Shown: positions 25,469 through 37,050 of the stretch, piece by piece
Layout: each line of letters starts with the position of its first letter
How positions within the stretch are numbered: the stretch's first letter is position 1
Assembly: GCF_004027225.2 (NCBI RefSeq)
Contig: NC_044277.2
Coordinates: 90,160,283 to 90,224,282 of the forward strand
Source of the DNA: Strigops habroptila
Lineage: Eukaryota; Chordata; Aves; Psittaciformes; Psittacidae
Reading direction: 5' to 3'
Length of the DNA: 64,000 nt
Notes under the pieces: generated by a model
Told to the model about the DNA's origin: nothing
The model's input: the letters and a program-made list of their open reading frames with translations, nothing else
The model's database searches: none
Position numbers and translations under genes: made by a program

Positions 25469-26213
25469 GCTGTGACATGTTACGTGTGTAGTTCTGCATG
25501 ACAAGGTCTGAGGGGCTATGTGCAGTGCAGGTCCCAAGGGAGGCCGGCCCCAGGCATTGAGGCCTATGAACACCCCCTGCACCCTGACAGAAGCAGACCT
25601 GCACTCCTCCTAGACTCTCCTTTAGACACGTATGAGGTGCCGCTGGAGAGAGAGTGTTGGGCCAGATGGACTCCTGATGGAGTGTCGTTGTTCTCAGGCT
25701 CTCGTGTTTTGTTCTGTTTCTCCAAAAGCGACAACTCCAGCATTTTTAAAAACCAGTATCTGGGGGAGGGGTGGGGTTGGGAGTGGGAGGAAATCACAAG
25801 GAAATGAGCAGGTGTTGCCCACATAAACAAGATTTGCAACCATTTAGTTCAGGAGCACATCCTGCTCCAGGCCGAAGACTTGATCTTTGAGCCTCACTGA
25901 TGTCAAAGACGTGGTCTTTTGCTATACCATGGAAACCCAAAGAAACTGGATGAACACAGAAGAGTTTCAAACACCAGTTCACACATGTTTTTTGCAAATC
26001 TGTTCAGATGCCCAAATCGTCCAGAGACAATCGACATCTCTCACCCCCGTTAGAAGGCACAGGCCTCCTGCCCACAAAGTGACAGAGCCAACGCCTCTGA
26101 TGGGACATGATACCCATGCAATCCCTTCCGCTAGCGCAGGGCTGGAAGAAATGCCATCCGGTATTTCCTCAGCATGCACTGTTCGGGAAAGAAGGAAGCA
26201 GGGAGAAAAAAAA

Positions 26214-27501
26214 GGAAGTTGGAAGAGACGTGCAATGATCATCAAGTCCAACCGCTCGACCACTTCGGGGCTGGCCAAAAGTTCAAGCATGTTATTAAGG
26301 TTGTTGTCCAAATGCCTCTGAAGCACTGATGGGCACAGGGCACTGGTCACCTCTCTAGGAAGCCTGTTCCAGTTTTTGGCCACCCTCTAGGTAAAGAAAT
26401 GCTTCCTCATGTCTACTCTAAACTGCCCCGGGCGCAGCTCTGAACCATTCCCACACGTCCTATCAATGGATGCCAGCGAGAAGAGATCAGCACCTCCCTC
26501 TCCATTTCCCCTCCTTGGGAAGAGCTGTAGAGAGCAATGAGGTCACCCCTCAGCCTCCTTTTCTCCCAACTAGACAAACCCAGCGTCCTCAGCCGCTCCT
26601 CTCAGGACATGCCTTCCAGCCCTGTCACCAGCTTTGTTGCCCTCCTCTGGAGGCATTCAAGGACCTTCGTGTTCTTCTTGAACGGTGGGGCCTAGAACAG
26701 CACCCAGTGCTCAAGGTGAGCCTGCACCAGCGCTGATTACAGCAGGACAATCACCTCCTCTAACTGGCAGGTCATGCTGTGTGCGATGCACCCCAGGATG
26801 TGGTTTGCCCTCTCGGCTGCCAGGGCACATGGCTGGCTCACACTGAGCCTGCTGCCAACCAGCACCTCCAGGTCCCTTTCTGCAGGACTGCTCTCCAGCC
26901 ACCCCGCTCCCACTTTACACTTGCAGCTGGCAGTCCTCCATCCCGGCTGCAGGATTCAGCATCTGCTCTTGTTCGGTTTCATGCCATTGATGATTGCCCA
27001 ATGCTCCAGTCTGTCTAGATCACTCTGCAAGACCTCTTGTCCCTCAAGAGAGCCAACAGCACCTCTCAGCTTAGCATCATCAGCAACCTTGCCAATGATG
27101 CATTCAACTCCTGTATCCAGATCATCGATAAGGACATTGAACAGCACTAGACCTAGAATTGGTCCCTGAGGAACACCACTGGTGACCAGGTAGCAGGCAG
27201 ATGTAGCCCCATTCACTACAACCCTCTGACCCTGCCATTCAGCCAGTTCCTCACTCAGTGCACCATGTGCCCCTTCATCTCACAGCTGGACTATGTGTCC
27301 AGAAGGATGCCGGGAGCGACAGGAACAAAAGCCTCACTGAAACCTGGAAAAACTGCATCCAGCACCATCCCTTCACTCACTAGGCAGGTGACCTTTTCAC
27401 AGGAGGATCCCAAATCAGCTAAACAGGACTTTCCCTTTGTGGACCCATGTTCACTGTGCCTGATGATCGCATGGAGTTGCATGGCAGTTTTACGTTTCCA
27501 A
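26214..27501 (-). mobile_element. CR1 LINE fragment in unit copy 2
   Basis: Positional equivalent of the copy 1 CR1, same orientation and same truncation points, with a few substitutions. For example, the minus frame at 26956-27216 has AVGSLEG where copy 1 has AVDSLEG. It was duplicated with the unit rather than inserted independently. Confidence 0.92.
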
Positions 27502-28351
27502 CAATAAAGGAGATGTTATAATGAATAAAGTGAGGACTAATGATTCCGCCAGACCCCACAGCTGACTGCACTGAAATTCAGGGTTTTGTGTTCAGTGGAT
27601 TGTTTACCATCATTTCATACAATTGACCTGAAACCAAAAAACCTGTCGACAAGCTTTAAGCCTTCGTATTTCAGAAAAGGGTCTATTGGTGAAATCACGG
27701 TTCTAGAAAGGAAACCTTTTTGCATAACTAAGAAATAGTGCTTTTATTAACTAATTCGGTGTGGATTATGTGAGCAGAGTTGCAGTTTGGGTTTTCAGTT
27801 AGTTTCCATTGATTTGACTTATTGACATAAACAGGCACATTCCTGCGAAACTAGAAAGGAGATATTTTTCTGTAAAGGACCATGGGTACAGGGCTACCAT
27901 TGGGGCCCATGAATGGACATGCCAACCTGCGCCAAAGGACACCAGTCCTTTGCCCGCCAGAGCAAAACTCGTCAGTACTTCCCCTGCCCGAGCAGGCAAT
28001 GTGTTTCTGTAACACAGAGAAGAGATTTCAATCCGTCGCCTCCTTTTCGCCGTGGCCCGGCTCTTCTCCCATCTAGCGAGGTCACTAGTTCTTGATCCTT
28101 TCCGTCTAGAGCCCACCCTTCCCTTTGGACACCGTGTCAATCGGCATCAAGCTGTCTCTTCACGGCTTCTCCTCTTTCCTGCCTCCGCTTACGAAGGCTT
28201 TTGCAACAGCGTCGCTGCTGCAGTTCCCTCCAGCTTGTCTCCCTTTGCCTTGGCTGCAGCTCTGGTGTTTCAAAGTGGTGTCCTCAGCACACGCCCTCCA
28301 CTGCACTTACCAGCACTGCTGTGATGTGAGGATTTATTCGCACTAACGCAG

Positions 28352-28421
28352 GAGATAGGTAGGTAGAGATAGAGATGTAGATAGAGGCGTAGAGATACAG
28401 AGATGATAGAGCTACAGACAG
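28352..28421 (+). repeat. GATA-type microsatellite in unit copy 2
   Basis: Same tract as in copy 1, with no length change that I can see. That argues for a recent origin of the array, because microsatellites normally diverge in length quickly. Confidence 0.8.
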
Positions 28422-30426
28422 GGAAGGGTGTGTTTCTGTTTGTGTGTATTGGTTTGTTCCTTGTTGTTTCCAAGAGGTGATTCTGCTCGCTTTCTACCAG
28501 AACTGGGCAGGGACACTAGCATTTTCTACTATTGTATGTGAAAAGCACAGGTGTTTTGCCTGAAAGAACCGTTTGTTCAGACAGACACAAAAATTTCCTC
28601 ATTTCAGATAGGAACCCAGCTGCGGCTGTCTTCTGCAGCCTACACCGACATATCTCCAATGACAAACTCGGTGACTTTCCCTTCCCCCCCCCGCCCCCGA
28701 TAGACCACTCAAGAAATAAGCCGAGGGGAGAGAGACCAGCGGTCATTCTGCATTTCAAGGATTTCAGCGAATGTGCTGGGGAGATTTGTTGCCAATCTCT
28801 AAATCTCTGCCCTCTGTACAGTGCCCTTCCGTGACACTTAGCTGAGGGTATTAAAACTGTTCTACACAACTGAGTCAGTTACGTGTTTTTCCCGAGTGTT
28901 GCAGGGAAAAGCTGCTCAGTCCACGCGGTTTAGACCGAATTGGGATCAGAACACTTTATTGAGCTATCAAGAACACGGAATTAGGCAGCAGTCAGTGAAG
29001 TGTTGCATTCAAGCAGTAATACAAGAGGTAAAGCCCCAAACTAGACACATGAACGTTAATAAACACAAGCAAATATCTGAGCACCCTGTGTAACAAACGC
29101 AGAAGAGATTTCTTAAATTCTTCTTCTTTCCAAGAAGAAGACCTCACCATAAGCAGCGTACTAGCAAATGCCACTTGCTGTGTTGGTAAGGAACGGTGAG
29201 GAAATCCTGTAGGCTCTCTACGTTTCTGCAAAGTTCATGGAGAGGGAACCAAAACCCCTTTCTTTCACCTCGGGGATGGCCACAGTCAAATGACTGTACG
29301 TGGTATAAAAGCCTTTATTGATACAGTCTGAACATACAGATTAATCTACAGGGTCACCCTGCAGCGGTGCCCAGTGCGTGGCCGCCATGGGCAGGGACAT
29401 CCCCCTGGGCCTCCTGGGCACAGCCACTGCCTCAGGGCCAGCAGCACCCCAAAGGCCTTTCTCCAAGGGATGCTGGGCAAAGGGGCAGCAGCAGGGCTGC
29501 GCTGGGCAGGGCTGCGGGGGCCCCGTCATCCCTGTGTCATAGTGCCGCCACCCGCCAGCACAGCATCACAGTGCTCTGGGGCAATATAAAGCAGCATCCT
29601 CCCGTGTCCCACTGCCAGAGTGCCCGGCTCTGCCACCAGGACAGAGCTGGCAGCCTGAAGGCATCCCAGAGGGATTCCTTCAGGTTCTCTGCTGCAATTC
29701 TAGCTCCTGGAGGGGCCACACTCGTAGCTCACCTGAGAGATGGAAATCCTGCTTCAGTCTTCGGGGAGCTCGCCGCCCTCATCTTCTGGGGAGATAGCGG
29801 CAGTAGCCATTAGAAACAGGATGCACAGATGGCCCAGTGCCCTCCCCCCAGCGCTTTGGAGCTCCCACTGCCAGGCACAGGAAGGATTCTTTGCCGCCAG
29901 GGTTGACCAGGCCAGCGGCATTTTGCTGTTCTTGGAAGCCCCTGAGACGGCTCCAGGTGGAGGCAGCAATGGCAGGTCCAGCGTCCCCTTAGAGGCATAA
30001 CCGGCCCGTGGACCAGGAGCAGGTCTTGCTCACATGCTCAGGGAGTAGCCGATCGCCAGTGCTGGGGTCAGGAAGGAATTTTCCCCCGGGGCAGATTGGC
30101 CCTGGCCCCGGGGGTTTTTTGCCTTCCTCTGAGCACTGAGCATGACCACTTGTCAGGGCTCCTCTGGTCCCGGTGCTCTGGGTTATCGCCTGGTGCTCAT
30201 GCACCACGAAAGCGGCCCCTCGTGTCCTGCAGCTGGGGGGGAAGGCTTTTTTCTCCCCAGGGTGGACTAGCAAGTGTCCCCGGGGTTTTTTGCCTTCCTC
30301 TGCAGCCGAGCCAGCCCCTCCATGGGGCTCCTTTGGGCTATTGTGGCCCAAAGGCTGCTGCTCGTGCTCCACGCAGCCGGCCCTTGTGCCCCGCATCCGG
30401 GGGGAGGCAGCCTTCTGGACTCCCAG

Positions 30427-30626
30427 GGTGGCCCCAGCGTGGCCTCGGGACTCACTCCCAGCGTGGCCCCAGCGTGGCCCCGGGACTCACTCCCAGCGTG
30501 GCCCCGCGTGGCCCCGGGACTCACTCCCAGCGTGGCCCCTGCGTGGCCCCGGGACTCACTCCCAGTGTGGCCCCTGCGTGGCCCCGGGACTCACTCCCAG
30601 TGTGGCCCCTGCGTGGCCCCGGGACT
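30427..30626 (+). repeat. 35-bp minisatellite, unit copy 2
   Basis: Five actcac-initiated repeats as in copy 1 (starts at 30450, 30485, 30519, 30554, 30589). One repeat is a base short (gtggccccgcgtgg), which shifts the spurious plus-strand frames. Confidence 0.94.
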
Positions 30627-30882
30627 TGGTGCTGTCCTCTGTAGCATTGAGCACCCCCCCTTGTCAGGTCTTCCCCGGCCCATTCTGGCTGGGTTCTTCC
30701 ACTGCTCTCGCACCACCATGGCACCGCTCCTGCCCTGGCTTCCCTTTGTCAGGCTGCAAGGGATGTTTTGTCAAGCTAAACTGAAGGATGCGTCAGCCTG
30801 CTGCTGGCTGCGCATGTGCGTCGTCTTTAATGCTTGTGAGCATCAGCTCTGAAGGATTGAGAAAAAGAAAATCAAATCTAAA

Positions 30883-31168
30883 CTAGACTAAAATTAACTA
30901 AACTAAACTGAGCTAAACTAAACTAAACTAAAATAAGATAAATAAAATAACTGCTTATTCATAAAAATAAAATGCTCTTTCCACCTGTAACCTTTCTCAT
31001 TTGTGTCTTTGAAGTGGTTTTAGTGCTGAAAACCCCTTGGCATTTCAGGTAAATTGTAGTCTCATCATTATACAACTCACTGTGAGTGCAGGGAATGGAA
31101 CGGAATAGAAGAGAACAGAAGAGAATGGAATGGAACCCAACGGAACGGGACGGAATAGAACAGAACAG
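30883..31168 (+). repeat. two pentamer microsatellites in unit copy 2
   Basis: Equivalent of 25183-25468: a ctaaa-type tract then a ggaat/agaac-type tract, with the same internal order of variant pentamers. Confidence 0.87.
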
Positions 31169-31911
31169 CTGTGACATGTTACGTGTGTAGTTCTGCATGA
31201 CAAGGTCTGAGGGGCTATGTGCAGTGCAGGTCCCAAGGGAGGCCGGCCCCAGGCATTGAGGCCTATGAACACCCCCTGCACCCTGACAGAAGCAGACCTG
31301 CACTCCTCCTAGACTCTCCTTTAGACACGTATGAGGTGCCGCTGGAGAGAGAGTGTTGGGCCAGATGGACTCCTGATGGAGTGTCGTTGTTCTCAGGCTC
31401 TCGTGTTTTGTTCTGTTTCTCCAAAAGCGACAACTCCAGCATTTTTAAAAACCAGTATCTGGGGGAGGGGTGGGGTTGGGAGTGGGAGGAAATCACAAGG
31501 AAATGAGCAGGTGTTGCCCACATAAACAAGATTTGCAACCATTTAGTTCAGGAGCACATCCTGCTCCAGGCCGAAGACTTGATCTTTGAGCCTCACTGAT
31601 GTCAAAGACGTGGTCTTTTGCTATACCATGGAAACCCAAAGAAACTGGATGAACACAGAAGAGTTTCAAACACCAGTTCACACATGTTTTTGCAAATCTG
31701 TTCAGATGCCCAAATCGTCCAGAGACAATCGACATCTCTCACCCCCGTTAGAAGGCACAGGCCTCCTCCCCACAAAGTGACAGAGCCAATGCCTCTGATG
31801 GGACATGATACCCATGCAATCCCTTCCGCTAGCGCAGGGCTGGAAGAAATGCCATCCGGTATTTCCTCAGCATGCACTGTTCGGGAAAGAAGGAAGCAGG
31901 GAGAAAAAAAA

Positions 31912-33199
31912 GGAAGTTGGAAGAGACCTGCAATGATCATCAAGTCCAACCGCTCGACCACTTCGGGGCTGGCCAAAAGTTCAAGCATGTTATTAAGGTT
32001 GTTGTCCAAATGCCTCTGAAGCACTGATGGGCACAGGGCACTGGTCACCTCTCTAGGAAGCCTGTTCCAGTTTTTGGCCACCCTCTAGGTAAAGAAATGC
32101 TTCCTCATGTCTACTCTAAACTGCCCCGGGCGCAGCTCTGAACCATTCCCACACGTCCTATCAATGGATGCCAGCGAGAAGAGATCAGCACCTCCCTCTC
32201 CATTTCCCCTCCTTGGGAAGAGCTGTAGAGAGCAATGAGGTCGCCCCTCAGCCTCCTTTTCTCCCAACTAGACAAACCCAGCGTCCTCAGCCGCTCCTCT
32301 CAGGACATGCCTTCCAGCCCTGTCACCAGCTTTGTTGCCCTCCTCTGGAGGCATTCAAGGACCTTCGTGTTCTTCTTGAACGGTGGGGCCTAGAACAGCA
32401 CCCAGTGCTCAAGGTGAGCCTGCACCAGCGCTGATTACAGCAGGACAATCACCTCCTCTAACTGGCAGGTCATGCTGTGTGCGATGCACCCCAGGATGTG
32501 GTTTGCCCTCTCGGCTGCCAGGGCACATGGCTGGCTCACACTGAGCCTGCTGCCAACCAGCACCTCCAGGTCCCTTTCTGCAGGACTGCTCTCCAGCCAC
32601 CCCGCTCCCACTTTACACTTGCAGCTGGCAGTCCTCCATCCCGGCTGCAGGATTCAGCATCTGCTCTTGTTCGGTTTCATGCCATTGATGATTGCCCAAT
32701 GCTCCAGTCTGTCTAGATCACTCTGCAAGACCTCTTGTCCCTCAAGAGAGCCAACAGCACCTCTCAGCTTAGCATCATCAGCAACCTTGCCAATGATGCA
32801 TTCAACTCCTGTATCCAGATCATCGATAAGGACATTGAACAGCACTAGACCTAGAATTGGTCCCTGAGGAACACCACTGGTGACCAGGTAGCAGGCAGAT
32901 GTAGCCCCATTCACTACAACCCTCTGACCCTGCCATTCAGCCAGTTCCTCACTCAGTGCACCATGTGCCCCTTCATCTCACAGCTGGACTATGTGTCCAG
33001 AAGGATGCCGGGAGCGACAGGAACAAAAGCCTCACTGAAACCTGGAAAAACTGCATCCAGCACCATCCCTTCACTCACTAGGCAGGTGACCTTTTCACAG
33101 GAGGATCCCAAATCAGCTAAACAGGACTTTCCCTTTGTGGACCCATGTTCACTGTGCCTGATGATCGCATGGAGTTGCATGGCAGTTTTACGTTTCCAA
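31912..33199 (-). mobile_element. CR1 LINE fragment in unit copy 3
   Basis: Same CR1 piece as in copies 1 and 2, minus orientation, with the VADDAKL box and HGSTKGKSC block. One private change is tcgcccctcag at about 32241, where the other copies have tcacccctcag. Confidence 0.92.
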
Positions 33200-34049
33200 C
33201 AATAAAGGAGATGTTATAATGAATAAAGTGAGGACTAATGATTCCGCCAGACCCCACAGCTGACTGCACTGAAATTCAGGGTTTTGTGTTCAGTGGATTG
33301 TTTACCATCATTTCATACAATTGACCTGAAACCAAAAAACCTGTCGACAAGCTTTAAGCCTTCGTATTTCAGAAAAGGGTCTATTGGTGAAATCACGGTT
33401 CTAGAAAGGAAACCTTTTTGCATAACTAAGAAATAGTGCTTTTATTAACTAATTCGGTGTGGATTATGTGAGCAGAGTTGCAGTTTGGGTTTTCAGTTAG
33501 TTTCCATTGATTTGACTTATTGACATAAACAGGCACATTCCTGCGAAACTAGAAAGGAGATATTTTTCTGTAAAGGACCATGGGTACAGGGCTACCATTG
33601 GGGCCCATGAATGGACATGCCAACCTGCGCCAAAGGACACCAGTCCTTTGCCCGCCAGAGCAAAACTCGTCAGTACTTCCCCTGCCCGAGCAGGCAATGT
33701 GTTTCTGTAACACAGAGAAGAGATTTCAATCCGTCGCCTCCTTTTCGCCGTGGCCCGGCTCTTCTCCCATCTAGCGAGGTCACTAGTTCTTGATCCTTTC
33801 CTTCTAGAGCCCACCCTTCCCTTTGGACACCGTGTCAATCGGCATCAAGCTGTCTCTTCACGGCTTCTCCTCTTTCCTGCCTCCGCTTACGAAGGCTTTT
33901 GCAACAGCGTCGCTGCTGCAGTTCCCTCCAGCTTGTCTCCCTTTGCCTTGGCTGCAGCTCTGGTGTTTCAAAGTGGTGTCCTCAGCACACGCCCTCCACT
34001 GCACTTACCAGCACTGCTGTGATGTGAGGATTTATTCGCACTAACGCAG

Positions 34050-34119
34050 GAGATAGGTAGGTAGAGATAGAGATGTAGATAGAGGCGTAGAGATACAGAG
34101 ATGATAGAGCTACAGACAG
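34050..34119 (+). repeat. GATA-type microsatellite in unit copy 3
   Basis: Equivalent of the tract in copies 1 and 2, unchanged in length as far as I can see. Confidence 0.8.
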
Positions 34120-36116
34120 GGAAGGGTGTGTTTCTGTTTGTGTGTATTGGTTTGTTCCTTGTTGTTTCCAAGAGGTGATTCTGCTCGCTTTCTACCAGAA
34201 CTGGGCAGGGACACTAGCATTTTCTACTATTGTATGTGAAAAGCACAGGTGTTTTGCCTGAAAGAACCGTTTGTTCAGACAGACACAAAAATTTCCTCAT
34301 TTCAGATAGGAACCCAGCTGCGGCTGTCTTCTGCAGCCTACACCGACATATCTCCAATGACAAACTCGGTGACTTTCCCTTCCCCCCCCGCCCCCGATAG
34401 ACCACTCAAGAAATAAGCCGAGGGGAGAGAGACCAGCGGTCATTCTGCATTTCAAGGATTTCAGCGAATGTGCTGGGGAGATTTGTTGCCAATCTCTAAA
34501 TCTCTGCCCTCTGTACAGTGCCCTTCCGTGACACTTAGCTGAGGGTATTAAAACTGTTCTACACAACTGAGTCAGTTACGTGTTTTTCCCCGAGTGTTGC
34601 AGGGAAAAGCTGCTCAGTCCACGCGGTTTAGACCGAATTGGGATCAGAACACTTTATTGAGCTATCAAGAACACGGAATTAGGCAGCAGTCAGTGAAGTG
34701 TTGCATTCAAGCAGTAATACAAGAGGTAAAGCCCCAACTAGACACATGAACGTTAATAAACACAAGCAAATATCTGAGCACCCTGTGTAACAAACGCAGA
34801 AGAGATTTCTTAAATTCTTCTTCTTTCCAAGAAGAAGACCTCACCATAAGCAGCGTACTAGCAAATGCCACTTGCTGTGTTGGTAAGGAACGGTGAGGAA
34901 ATCCTGTAGGCTCTCTACGTTTCTGCAAAGTTCATGGAGAGGGAACCAAAACCCCTTTATTTCACCTCGGGGATGGCCACAGTCAAATGACTGTACGTGG
35001 TATAAAAGCCTTTATTGATACAGTCTGAACATACAGATTAATCTACAGGGTCACCCTGCAGCGGTGCCCAGTGCGTGGCCGCCATGGGCAGGGACATCCC
35101 CCTGGGCTCCTGGGCACAGCCACTGCCTCAGGGCCAGCAGCACCCCAAAGGCCTTTCTCCAAGGGATGCTGGGCAAAGGGGCAGCAGCAGGGCTGCGCTG
35201 GGCAGGGCTGCGGGGCCCCGTCATCCCTGTGTCATAGTGCCGCCACCCGCCAGCACAGCATCACAGTGCTCTGGGGCAATATAAAGCAGCATCCTCCCGT
35301 GTCCCACTGCCAGAGTGCCCGGCTCTGCCACCAGGACAGAGCTGGCAGCCTGAAGGCATCCCAGAGGGATTCCTTCAGGTTTCTCTGCTGCAATTCTAGC
35401 TCCTGGAGGGCCACACTCGTAGCTCACCTGAGAGATGGAAATCCTGCTTCAGTCTTCGGGGAGCTCGCCGCCCTCATCTTCTGGGGAGATAGCGGCAGTA
35501 GCCATTAGAAACAGGATGCACAGATGGCCCAGTGCCCTCCCCCAGCGCTTTGGAGCTCCCACTGCCAGGCACAGGAAGGATTCTTGCCGCCAGGGTTGAC
35601 CAGGCCAGCGGCATTTTGCTGTTCTTGGAAGCCCCTGAGACGGCTCCAGGTGGAGGCAGCAATGGCAGGTCCAGCGTCCCCTTAGAGGCATAACCGGCCT
35701 GTGGACCAGGAGCAGGTCTTGCTCACATGCTCAGGGAGTAGCCGATCGCCAGTGCTGGGGTCAGGAAGGAATTTTCCCCGGGGCAGATTGGCCCTGGCCC
35801 CGGGGGTTTTTGCCTTCCTCTGAGCACTGAGCATGACCACTTGTCAGGGCTCCTCTGGTCCCGGTGCTCTGGGTTATCGCCTGGTGCTCATGCACCACGA
35901 AAGCGGCCCCTCGTGTCCTGCAGCTGGGGGGGGAAGGCTTTTTTCTCCCCAGGGTGGACTAGCAAGTGTCCCGGGGTTTTTTGCCTTCCTCTGCAGCCGA
36001 GCCAGCCCCTCCATGGGGCTCCTTTGGGCTATTGTGGCCCAAAGGCTGCTGCTCGTGCTCCACGCAGCCGGCCCTTGTGCCCCGCATCCGGGGGGAGGCA
36101 GTCTTCTGGACTCCCA

Positions 36117-36317
36117 GGGTGGCCCCAGCGTGGCCTCGGGACTCACTCCCAGCGTGGCCCCAGCGTGGCCCGGGACTCACTCCCAGCGTGGCCCCAGCGT
36201 GGCCCCGGGACTCACTCCCAGCGTGGCCCCTGCGTGGCCCCGGGACTCACTCCCAGTGTGGCCCCTGCGTGGCCCCGGGACTCACTCCCAGTGTGGCCCC
36301 TGCGTGGCCCCGGGACT
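36117..36317 (+). repeat. 35-bp minisatellite, unit copy 3
   Basis: Five actcac-initiated repeats again (36141, 36175, 36210, 36245, 36280). One is shortened by loss of c residues before cggg, at a different repeat from the shortened one in copy 2. Confidence 0.93.
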
Positions 36318-36570
36318 TGGTGCTGTCCTCTGTAGCATTGAGCACCCCCCCTTGTCAGGTCTTCCCCGGCCCATTCTGGCTGGGTTCTTCCACTGCTCTC
36401 GCACCACCATGGCACCGCTCCTGCCCTGGCTTCCCTTTGTCAGGCTGCAAGGGATGTTTTGTCAAGCTAAACTGAAGGATGCGTCAGCCTGCTGCTGGCT
36501 GCGCATGTGCGTCGTCTTAATGCTTGTGAGCATCAGCTCTGAAGGATTGAGAAAAGAAAATCAAATCTAA

Positions 36571-36858
36571 ACTAGACTAAAATTAACTAAACTAAACTGA
36601 GCTAAACTAAACTAAACTAAAATAAGATAAATAAAATAACTGCTTATTCATAAAAAATAAAATGCTCTTTCCACCTGTAACCTTCTCATTTGTGTCTTTG
36701 AAAGTGGTTTTAGTGCTGAAAACCCCTTGGCATTCAGGTAAATTGTAGTCTCATCATTATACAACTCACTGTGAGTGCAGGGAATGGAACGGAATAGAAG
36801 AGAACAGAAGAGAATGGAATGGAACCCAACGGAACGGGACGGAATAGAACAGAACAGC
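36571..36858 (+). repeat. two pentamer microsatellites in unit copy 3
   Basis: Equivalent of 25183-25468, with the same internal order of ctaaa-type and ggaat/agaac-type pentamers. Confidence 0.86.
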
Positions 36859-37050
36859 TGTGACATGTTACGTGTGTAGTTCTGCATGACAAGGTCTGAG
36901 GGGCTATGTGCAGTGCAGGTCCCAAGGGAGGCCGGCCCCAGGCATTGAGGCCTATGAACACCCCCTGCACCCTGACAGAAGCAGACCTGCACTCCTCCTA
37001 GACTCTCCTTTAGACACGTATGAGGTGCCGCTGGAGAGAGAGTGTTGGGC

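Larger units (their letters stand above)
19962..25662. repeat. 5.7-kb tandem unit, copy 1
   Basis: First full copy of a head-to-tail duplication. Anchor sequence gtgtcgttgttctcaggctc is at 19981 here and recurs at 25682, 31381 and 37070, giving periods of 5701, 5699 and 5689 bases. Contents in order are a non-coding lead, a minus-oriented CR1 fragment, unassigned sequence, a GATA-type microsatellite, minus-strand AATAAA sites, a GC-rich stretch with imperfect ~190-base internal repeats, a 35-bp minisatellite, an AACTA-type pentamer tract and a GGAAY-type pentamer tract. I recognise no intact protein-coding gene in it. Copy 1 carries private variants such as ctccggcattt and cctagaactgc. Confidence 0.95.
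25663..31361. repeat. 5.7-kb tandem unit, copy 2
   Basis: Second full copy, same order as copy 1. In its first part it agrees with copy 1 (agagacgtgcaatg; cctcctgcccac). From about 26698 onward it instead carries the variants of copy 3 (cctagaacagc, ttcggtttc, gtctgtctag, gagccaac, ggaacaaaa). This mosaic is a sign of exchange between copies. Confidence 0.95.
31362..37050. repeat. 5.7-kb tandem unit, copy 3
   Basis: Third full copy, 5689 bases. It shares agagacctgcaatg and cctcctccccac with copy 4, and shares CR1 variants with copy 2. Its second half (from about 34.4 kb) has many single-base length changes in homopolymers relative to copies 1 and 2 (for example ggagggcc for ggaggggcc, and ttttgcc after gggg for ttttttgcc). 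That pattern is more typical of consensus-base error than of evolution. Confidence 0.95.
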